Notes under the pieces: model-generated
Databases searched by the model: none
Told to the model about the DNA's origin: nothing
What the model saw: the letters and a program-made list of their open reading frames with translations, nothing else
Source of the DNA: Cladorrhinum sp. PSN259
Taxonomy: Eukaryota > Ascomycota > Sordariomycetes > Sordariales > Podosporaceae
Reading direction: 5' to 3'
Length of the DNA stretch: 64,000 nucleotides
NCBI GenBank assembly: GCA_033725935.1
Contig: MU867097.1
Span: 62,001-126,000, forward strand
Made by a program: the position numbers and the translations under genes
Shown here: piece by piece, positions 55,912-64,000 of the stretch
Layout: every line of letters starts with the position of its first letter
Numbering within the stretch: the first letter of the stretch is position 1

Positions 55912-56586
55912 ATGCTCAAACCCATCCTCCCCTCGATCCTCCTCCTCCTCATGGCATCATCCGTCTCAGGAATGCCCCTCTCCTCCCCTACCGCTACTCC
56001 TCCATCTTATGAATCAACCACCAGACTTCCCCCCATCCCCATAGTCACCCCTTCTCTCGCCCCTCAGGTCCCTACCCAACCCATCCCGAATCCTATCCTA
56101 ACCCCATTCCCGATCCCCATCGACCTCGTTCCTCCCCCCCTTCAAGCTTACAGCCAGTTCCCTCCCATCCCTCTCGAACCTCCCCTCCAGGCTTACAGCA
56201 AGCTGCCCCCCATCGAACCGCTCCCAATCAGACCAGTCAAGGTCAATCAGTCCAACCAGCCTCTGCCCACGCAGCTGATCCCGATTGATATCGAGCCCAT
56301 CTATGTGGATAACGACCCTCTTGACATCAGGGTCATGCCCAGGCCGGTGATGAGCAAGATACCGCCCATGCCTACCGCTGCCGCTGCACCTATCCCTACA
56401 ACATCTCGGGCATCGTCGTCGTCACCGGCACCGAGCAAGTCAGTCGAGAGCGGACCTGTGCCAACCCCAACCACCAAATCCGCAGAGAATAAACAGAAGC
56501 CCGCAGCCGACCTTGACGCCCAACAAAGCCCCCTCGGTGTTCGAGAAAATGCCGGCGGATTATCCGTCCATGAATTGCCCCTTTGA
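55912..56586 (+). CDS. Small proline-rich secreted protein
   Basis: Intronless, 224 residues; no known family. Residues 1-20 form a clean signal peptide (MLKPILPSILLLLMASSVSG). The mature part is about one-quarter proline, with repeated Pro-hydrophobic units (PPIPI, PNPILTPFPIPI) and a duplicated module P-P-L-Q-A-Y-S (about 77-83 and 93-99). The C-terminal third is Ser/Ala/Thr-rich, ending without a GPI signal or Cys. With no Cys it is unlikely to be a classical small cysteine-rich effector; a wall-associated or extracellular structural protein is more plausible. The ATG is chosen because it starts the signal peptide, although the frame is open further upstream. Confidence 0.72.
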   Translation: MLKPILPSILLLLMASSVSGMPLSSPTATPPSYESTTRLPPIPIVTPSLAPQVPTQPIPNPILTPFPIPIDLVPPPLQAYSQFPPIPLEPPLQAYSKLPPIEPLPIRPVKVNQSNQPLPTQLIPIDIEPIYVDNDPLDIRVMPRPVMSKIPPMPTAAAAPIPTTSRASSSSPAPSKSVESGPVPTPTTKSAENKQKPAADLDAQQSPLGVRENAGGLSVHELPL

Positions 56587-57953
56587 GAGCGAGCACGTCA
56601 AGGTGGGCGACCAGGTCAGGCCGGAGCAGCGTTTGGGCCCCCTTTAGCAGGCCTGTTGCTGCTGCGTCGGTTCCTTCTGGAACTGCTGGCCTGCCTGATG
56701 GGCCTGCCAAGACTGGTGGTTTCTAAGACTGGTGGTTTCTAAGACCGGTGGTTTCTAAGACCGATGGGATTCTTCTACGGGGACCTGCTGGGACCGGACT
56801 GTATTGGAAGTGGAATTGGTGGTGTTGATGCTGATGGTGAGAAGGGGAAGGGAAAGGGTGGGAAGGGAAGGAAGAATGTGTTGAGGAACGAATGTATGAA
56901 GGAAAAAAAAGAGGAAGAAAAAAGGGGGGAAGTGATTGTTGAAAGGTATTGCGTATAACTTATGAAGTGCAATGGAATGTGGTAAAAGGAAGTAGTGGGA
57001 GTGAACAGAGAAGATGTGAAAAAATGGCAGTGTGGTACATGGATGTATACCAGCAGGGACGCGGACATAATTTGTTTGTTGAATAGGGAGTTTATTAAGG
57101 TTGAGGTTGGGGGGTATCTGTACTAAAACCCAATTCGGGCCGGGCGGAATATTTTGTCTCTGTATAAGTTATTCACCATGCATATATATATATATGTATC
57201 TGGACTGGATATTCGGATGGCTTTGTATTGGCGGAATTTACTTGGAGCTGTTGTATATAAGAGGGAGAGGACGGGGATGATATGGAAAGTCCAAGACGAG
57301 AACGGTACTCGAATCGAATAGGGAGTTCATCAAGGTAATAAATAAATAGAAGCTTCTCCACTCAGTCAATCAATCAATCAATCAATCGGTTTGAAGCCTT
57401 ATTGAAAACTCACTTGAAGAGACAAGCATCATGGAGATTCACTCTGTAAATGACCACCTCAATCAGACTGGAGTGACACACTAGATTTGTTTACACCAAG
57501 TCAGATAAGTAGAAAATACCAGAAAAAGAAAAGGACAAAATGTACAAGACTTGAGGGAATTAAACATGTAGAGAGAAATGGACATACGGCAACAGTTGAC
57601 AAAAAAAAAAAACCTTGGGATGACCTGCAAAAGTACCAAACAATGTCTTGTAATAATGCCATACAACGCTATCGACATCCACTTCCGTCACTACTAACAA
57701 ACTACCAAGTTCAACACCAAAACGTTTCAATCCATCTATAAATAGTAGTTACTTAATGCTTGCTTGCTTGCTGTTGTTGATGCTTACCAGCTACCCGTCT
57801 CTGTCCCCTCATTCCATATTCACCACCCTCCAATCTTCCCTTTTGAAGCACAGAAAACAAGGCAAAAAAACACTCGCCCCCAGTGAATTCGTCACCATCA
57901 ACATCATCAATGTCGTTAACTCTTCTTTCTTCTCATGTTCCGCCTTTCTCCCA
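56587..57953. other. Intergenic with short tandem repeats
   Basis: Convergent 3' flanks of the proline-rich protein and the WD40 gene. It contains a 16-bp triple repeat (56709-56756), an AT tract (57180-57195) and a TCAA microsatellite (about 57364-57386). No gene seen. Confidence 0.6.
56709..56756 (+). repeat. Three tandem copies of a 16-bp unit
   Basis: AAGACTGGTGGTTTCT occurs three times head to tail; the third copy has one T-to-C change. It lies about 120 bp downstream of the proline-rich protein stop codon. Confidence 0.9.
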
Positions 57954-59966
57954 TTATAACTTAACACCCCAAACACCCCGTCCACCACCAACACCCAACC
58001 ACTCGCCGTAATCACCTCCCGCCAGATGTGGCACCCAACCCAGATTACCGACCTCATATTCACATTGCCAACTGGCCACAGGACTTCTCACATTCTCCGT
58101 TGGCGCGCCCCCATTCAATCCCGTAGAAGTCTGATTCAACAAGTCCCAGATCAAAACTTGACAATCATCGGCACCAGACGCCAAGGTGCCCCGCCTCAGT
58201 GGCGACCACTCAACACAGTTGAGACTTCCAGCATGACCGCGCAGCTCGAGAAGCGCCTGACCTGGTTGACGCACATCCAATATCCTGATGACGTTCGAGT
58301 CTTGGGCAAACGTAGCAAGGAGCTGTTGGTCGTGCGGGGATGTCGCTAACCTCAACAACGCGGGAGGATGTGACATGGTCTGCTGCGCGAGAGTAGGGCT
58401 CATACGTCCGCCGTCGGGTGCTTTTCTTCCAGTCAGCACAGGTTCCACACAATCACTCATGATAACTCACTCTTCTCCTCCTTGCCTGTGGGCTCATAAA
58501 TAATAGTACTGTGCTCCAGGCTCCTCAGATCAAACATCCGGACACTTCCATCCTGTCCACAGCTGACAAACACATCCACGCTATTCGCACAGAATCGAAC
58601 ATCGTAGACTTCCTTGTCGTGGGCAATAAGTTGCGTCTTGGCGGTAAGGGAGGGAATATCCCAAATCGTACAGGTCGTGTCTATGCTCGAAGTAATGATT
58701 AAGCTGGGTGTTACGGTGTTCCAGTCCAACGACGTCAGCGGCGCCGTGTGGTCTGGAGTCTTGGAGTTTGACAACAACGCCAAAGGGGTGAGTTTAGTAA
58801 TGGGCGCGTCCCTGCCGTTCCTCGAGGTTATGGATGATCCGGGCTGGGCAATCTGAGGGTCGGATGGAAGAGACCACAGACGGAGGTGGTCTCCCGAAGT
58901 TGCAAGCAGGTCCGTAGACTGCTTCTGCGACGATGGGGGCTCCCAAAGAAGACGAGTGACAGGATATGAGTGGGTTGCCTCTGCAATTCGTGTAAAGTCC
59001 ATGGCATATCTAGATCCGCCCGGCGTGAAGGTATCAGGTGGGGTAGGATTCATGTGAGCATCGAGGATTTGGATCTAGAAATCCCCATTTTCATGTTAGA
59101 ACCCCATCTAAAGGGCGTGGCATGCATGGTACACTCACATAATTATGGCCATCCTCTAAATAACTTCCAATAGCCAGCTTACCAGCGCTGTTACCCTGAG
59201 GAGCCCATTTGCACCAGTCAAAGGCATACAATGCCCATGGTGCCATGTAGTTGCTTGTGCGGGCCTGGGGGTTCGCGATGTCGTAGGCTGCGGAACCGGG
59301 GAGCCCATCCGAAACACTCGAATCGGCTCGTGGCCGGATATCAGCGAGACCTAGAGGAGCATTTGAGGGAATGCGCTGGGATCCCGAAGATGATTGTCCA
59401 TATTTGGAGTCGATTGCGTACTTTCCATCGGTCGGCGACATGTATTGCGACGAGCTGCTGGCTCCGCCAGGTGTAGTGGGCGTGTATGGGTGATATCCCG
59501 ATTTGTGCTCCTCCTCGTATTTGACCTGGGGGCTGGAGCGCGGATAGTGTTGTTGCGATGAGAGGCTGAGATTGTTGGGCTTGGTTGGTGTCTGGTGGGA
59601 CTTGTAATCTGGTGGCTCTTGCTTCATTGTTGGAACGATCGGGGCGGTGTTTGAGGAAAGGGTCGGAGGACGCGAATTCAATCCGCCCGGCTGCAGCACG
59701 TTTGGCACGGCGCCAGCGCTTTGGTAGCTCTGCAGCTGGGGAGGTTTCGGCGAGTGTTCGAGCTTGATGTAGGGAGGAGCGCCACCGGAGGCGGGTGGAT
59801 ATTGGTCGCGGGAGATCTGCTGGGGTTGCTGGTGCTGCTGGGACATGCTCGATGAGGAGGTCGTGTTGGGTGGCAGATGTAGCTCGTCGTGCTGCGATGA
59901 TTGCGAATGCTGCGACGAGTATGTTCCTGACCGTCTCGGCGGCTGGTACTGTTGTGGCTGATTCAT
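57954..59966 (-). CDS. WD40 protein of the WDR68/DCAF7/AN11 family
   Basis: Seven-bladed WD40 scaffold; relatives bind DYRK/HIPK kinases and act in Cullin4 complexes and developmental control. Proposed exons 59966-59139, 59074-58471 and 58420-57954 give 632 residues. Introns: 64 nt (GTGAGT...TCTAG) joining DGHNY-IQILDAH, and 50 nt (GTGAGT, CTGAC branch, AAAAG) joining GKEEK-PDGGRMSP through a Thr. The core is very clear: PWALYAFDWCKW, LAIGSYLEDGHNY, DLLATSGDHLRLW, APLTSLDW, SSIDTTCTIWDI, KTQLIAHDKEVYDVRF, SCGQDGSVRMFDLRSLEHSTIIYE and DDCQVLIWDL. About 240 residues before the first blade are Gln/Ser/Pro-rich and disordered, absent from animal and plant members (about 340 residues). Confidence 0.94.
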
Positions 59967-62200
59967 GGTAGGTCTCTCTCAGGAGGAATCCAGAGGCGCA
60001 GGCGCACGCCCCGACGGGAGCTTGTATGCTCGATTCGAGAAGCGGGAAGCGGGGGATGCTTGGAAACTGCCGGCGGGGTTAAACCAGATCCCAAGTTTAC
60101 CTGCACGCGCCAGGTAGGTATAAAAGGCCCAAGGGGCACCACTACAAATTGCCTAAAAAGTTCAACAAAGGGTTTGCGACGAACAACAGGATGGATGGGT
60201 CCTCCCAATAAGGGGGAGTAAAAGGACGTGTGGGTGTTTGAGGTTCTTCAGGTCTCAGGTTCCCGTTTGGCAGCAATCACAGGCGGCTAACTTCCCGTTC
60301 GGGGCTAATCGCTAACCCTCTGCCACGGATTGCCAGCCGCCCGTGAGCATTGACCAGGTGTCTGGCGCGTGTATTTATAAGTGGGGCGTCTCATCTGATA
60401 TCCATGAGTCGGCACGATATACAAACCATAATCCATTCCCTACGACATCTCATTCACTCATTCCAAGTTGCGTGGAACCCAACGGTGCTATAATAGGTGT
60501 TTTCCATTCACCTCGTCTCAGCTCACCACTTATTGTGACAGGGGGAAACCTCCATCGAAATCCAAATAACCCTCGACCTGAATATCACAAACTCTCTTAC
60601 AATCATCTGCCTTCACCTTGCCGCCTGGCGACATAACCATTAAGCTGCCAGTGCTCATAGGCCTTAATGAATGTATATCTGAGAAAATATCGAAAAGAAG
60701 GCGGAGCTCGGGCTCTTCGTGTGTTCTTATCGTGCCTATTGTTCTCTTATTCGTTCTTATTATTATTCTTATTCATCGATATTGGCTTCTGTTATTTGTT
60801 CACTAGCGCTCTATTTTATTTATTTATTTATTTTAAGTTTGCTTTTCTTTTATCAAAGTAGCCCACTGCACATTATACTACCAGCTCTGGCTCTCTTTTT
60901 ATTTGGTTGAAAGCTATGGCACATTGGTTGGTATATAAGGTCAGTCTCAGCCAGGCAGAGTTTTGATGAATAATATGATGAATCTAACTTCACAGAGAGG
61001 TGGGGCCGTAGTTGCAGATGGTTAGGAGTGGATAGACACGCTGAGTTTCATTAAATCGAGTAAGAAGATGATACAATTATGAAGGTCACTATCAAGGAGG
61101 AGAAGGATGTAAACATCGCAGGAAACATGATTATGAGCGTATCCATACCCATCCTTATCTGAGAGTGGCTGTAATTATTGTGGGCTTACCTGTGTGGTGA
61201 AATCCACAACATTGCTTGAGATTTTCTTCATCTGCTGATTCTGCATGCTCGCATTTGATGAGGTGACTGCTCTATGTAGAGCTTTCTCTGATTGAAGTGA
61301 AGCTCCAAGTAGCTGATACGGAATCCCGAATATCATGGAAAATATTCTCGAATGTTTTCTGCAGTTTCTTTAGCGTCGTTTGGTGGATAAATTGGAAGTC
61401 TGGATCACTCGGTGACAAGCAGTGGGGCATTGAACCGGCAGTTAGTTGTTGTAGTGTACATACCTAGTATAAAATTCTTCTTAAGACTGAAATTATAGAG
61501 AGAAATTATTTTTCCCTGGCCGAGTGTACATCTACTCTTTCGGCAAGGTCGGGATCTACGCTTCGAAATTGTAGCTTTGTCGTTGAAGGGGCTCCATACC
61601 TAGCCCACATTGATAACGGTGGCTCACTCAGCAACCCGACCCTTCCGGCCCCGTTTGATTTTTGAGGCAATAGTGAGTGGCTCGTAACTTCCAACTCGAG
61701 CTACATATGCAGTCAGCCAACGTACCTAATAGAGTTTGTCCTCACAGAACCTTTTTGAAAAACCCACGTCTCAGTGCTTGGCTTCTGCCTTCGTGTACAC
61801 TAAACTTCTGATTCTAAATTCTCACCTTGAAGTTATGTTCCATCCCACTTTAGGGCCCTGCTGCTGGACTCCATTCTTGAAGGATCTGCGCCCTGCATGG
61901 AAGCCCGCATTTTGCATAGAACCAGCTGATGAAGGGTTGCATCGCTCAGTTGAAACCCTGATTATGAGCTTAAAGTCACCACCTCCAGTGGGTATTGAGA
62001 ATGGAGGCAGCAACGGTATTTTCGTTCAGACTCATAATGGTGGACCAACTGATCTGAAGATGGAGTCATTTGACTCGGTTATGGCAGGGACTAAAATGTG
62101 ATCAATATGCGTTTGATCGCCAACTGCATTTCAACTTCTGGTTGCTGTTCTTTGTGTAACCTCTTGGTACGACATTGTTTGTCGATCTTCAGTTGTCAAA
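59967..62200. other. Divergent promoter region, 2.2 kb
   Basis: Between the WD40 gene (minus) and the GMC oxidoreductase gene (plus). It contains TTTA and TTA simple repeats near 60755-60835. A 121-codon open frame at 61736-62101 has no family resemblance. No RNA gene seen. Confidence 0.55.
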
Positions 62201-64000
62201 ATGGTTCACCTTCCCACAACTAGAGCTATTGCTCTGATTTCTTCCCTGGTAGTCACTACCATGGCAGCCACTCCAGACCTCACGCAGTCGTTCGACTACA
62301 TCGTTGTTGGTGGCGGTACCGCCGGCTTGACGGTTGCCAACCGTCTTTCTGAGGATAGTGATGTCAAAGTCTTGGTTATTGAGGCCGGTGGTGATCGATC
62401 AGCCGATCCTGCTGTAGTAGTTCCCGGCCTTGTGGCTGGAACTTATGGCAACGATGCCTACGACTGGAACTTCAAGTCACCCCCTCAGGTAAGCAAATTC
62501 GCAGTCAAGAGACGGCCAATAGATGAGCTAACATGCAATCCAATAGTCCACCCTGAACAACCGCAAAATTGCCCAGGCAAGAGGCAAGATGCTTGGTGGT
62601 AGTTCCGCCCTCAACTTTATGATGGTGCTTTACCCCACCAAGGCGAACATTGACGCCTGGGCTGCTTTTGGCAACGAGGGATGGGATTATGACTCTATGA
62701 CCCCCTACTTCCAAAAGTTTGCGACTGTCTACTCCGCCCCCCAGTCAGCAAAGGATCTGCTCGGATTGACATATATGAATGAGAGTCTGGCAGCCGGCAA
62801 TGGTCCCATTGACGTCTCAATGAGCGAGGGTTATGGCATTACCAACAAGGCCTGGTTTGAGACTTTCAAGAACGAAAACCTCGAGATCACCAGCGATCCT
62901 CGTAACGGTCAAGCCTTGGGTGCTTTCCAAAACTACGCATCAATCAACCCCGCCAACCACACCAGAAGCCATGCAGGTGTCGAGTACTACAACCCCCAGG
63001 TTGCTCAGAGGCCCAACCTTGTGGTCCTCACCGAGACGCTGGTCAGCAAGATCATCATCGATACCACTGGTTCCGAGCCCGTCGCCACAGGCGTTGAGAT
63101 TCTTACCGCAGACAACCAGAAACAAGAAATCTCGGCCAACCTTGAAGTCATCCTTGCAGCGGGTGCCATTCAATCACCCCAAATTCTCGAGCTCTCTGGT
63201 GTAGGCAACCCGGCCATTCTCTCCCAGCACTCCATTCCCGTCATTGTCAACAACCCCAACGTAGGCGAAAATGTTCAGGACCACCCCATTGTCTGCCAAT
63301 CCTTCGAGGTCACCGAGGACACTCCCTCCGGTGACGTCTTGCGTGACCCTGCGGTTTTGCAAGCTCTTATTGAGCTCTACATGTCCTCCAACGGCGAGGG
63401 TTCCCTCGGCCAAAGCACCATCTCCGTTGCTTATGCCCCTCTCGTTGACGACAACGGAATCATGTCAGCAGCCGCCAAGGCCGCCCTCCTGGACTCTTAC
63501 AACACCACAGGGGAAGTTGCCCAAAAGATCCGCAACCTCATCGCCAACGACGAGCCTGCCTACCAATACCTCCTTTTCCCCTCTCAAATCATCATCAATG
63601 AAAACCCAGCTTCAATGGCCGAGTACATCACTCCTGCCCTCCCGGATAACTACATCACAGTCATGACGGTCCTCAACCACCCCTTCTCCCGCGGAACCGT
63701 TCACATTTCTTCGGCCGACATCCACGACAAGCCCGTCTGGGATCCCAAGTACAACTCCCACCCCCTCGACATGGAGCTGTCCGCTCGCGCCGTCCAATTC
63801 GTCGAGAGACTCGTCAAGCCCGAGTCACCTCTGGGACAAGTCCTGAAGAAAGGAGGCAAGAGAATCGGTGATTTCCCCGTCGTCGCCGAGGACCTGGAAG
63901 CCGCCAAGGCGATCGTCAGACAGAGACAGATCTCGGTCTTTCACGTTGCTGGATCCCTCGCCATGATGCCCAGGGAGAAGGGCGGCGTCGTCGATAGCAG
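62201..64000 (+). CDS. Secreted GMC oxidoreductase (FAD-dependent alcohol/sugar oxidase type), cut at right edge
   Basis: Proposed exons 62201-62488 and 62547 to beyond 64000. The 58-nt intron has a GTAAGC donor, a GCTAACATG branch site and an ATAG acceptor; splicing joins NFKSPPQ-STLNNRKI. A signal peptide spans about 1-22, then the FAD motif YIVVGGGTAGLTVANRLSE and GMC signature 1 (ARGKMLGGSSALNFMM). Signature 2 is AAGAIQSPQILELSGVG. The conserved catalytic His lies in FHVAGSLAMMP, 17 residues before the edge. Only the last few dozen residues should be missing. Family members are glucose, aryl-alcohol or methanol oxidases or dehydrogenases; the substrate cannot be told. The length and secretion signal fit glucose-oxidase-like or aryl-alcohol-oxidase-like enzymes. 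Confidence 0.93.

Noticed and set aside
62489..62602. Read-through ending of the GMC oxidoreductase after exon 1
   Set aside because: It reads into an intron with clear GTAAGC, GCTAACATG and ATAG signals; the downstream exon continues the GMC fold.
1..64000. Transposons, CRISPR arrays, 5S rRNA genes, secondary-metabolite cluster
   Set aside because: I looked for terminal repeats, reverse transcriptase or transposase motifs, direct-repeat arrays, a 5S-like sequence and polyketide or peptide synthase genes, and found none.

Overview
The window is nuclear DNA of a filamentous ascomycete (Pezizomycotina, most likely Sordariomycetes or Leotiomycetes; I cannot name the species). The evidence is the gene content (a fungal binuclear-zinc-type regulator, squalene synthase, a stand-alone eS30 gene, a GPR1/FUN34/YaaH acetate transporter, a proteinase K-type subtilase). 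Introns are mostly 50-120 nt with GTANGT donors, CTAAC/CTGAC-like branch sites and YAG acceptors. Both tRNA-Leu(AAG) genes carry introns. I see no transposon, no CRISPR array and no bacterial-style operon. Gene models below are hand-spliced from reading frame, splice signals and family conservation.

Left part (1-17 kb): the C-terminal part of a transcription factor runs off the left edge. It is followed by tRNA-Leu(AAG), tRNA-Thr(AGT), an OSM1-like soluble fumarate reductase and an acetate transporter (three exons). A gene-poor stretch of about 5 kb ends in a second, inverted tRNA-Leu(AAG). After it comes a broken gene for a secreted Ser/Thr-rich WSC-domain wall protein (13.2-16.7 kb), which carries several stops and frame changes.

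Middle part (17-44 kb): a dense housekeeping block. It holds ribosomal proteins uS5 and eS30 in tandem, a four-helix MARVEL-like membrane protein, a membrane-anchored TAP-type alpha/beta hydrolase and the DNA-repair scaffold NBS1. These are followed by an IRC21-like cytochrome b5 protein, a large disordered orphan protein, the GPI mannosyltransferase PIG-M/GPI14 and the translin partner TRAX. After a homopolymer-rich assembly gap (10 N) come a CAJ1/DJP1-type DnaJ protein, a UDP-rhamnose-type epimerase/reductase and squalene synthase ERG9.

Right part (44-64 kb): a secreted subtilisin-like protease, a 4-kb gene-free stretch, an F-box-like protein, eEF1B-alpha and a small proline-rich secreted protein. 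They are followed by a WDR68/DCAF7-type WD40 protein with a long disordered N-terminal extension, and a secreted GMC oxidoreductase cut by the right edge.

The genes do not form one pathway. Loose themes are translation (uS5, eS30, eEF1B), secretion and cell surface (PIG-M, the WSC relic, protease, GMC oxidase, proline-rich protein) and carbon use (acetate transporter, regulator). I found no convincing new multi-gene system. The most distinctive items are the WSC pseudogene, the orphan protein with three F-[FV]-Y-A motifs, a TTAGGG telobox shared by uS5, eS30 and NBS1 promoters, and a long unexplained ORF in the gene-poor stretch.
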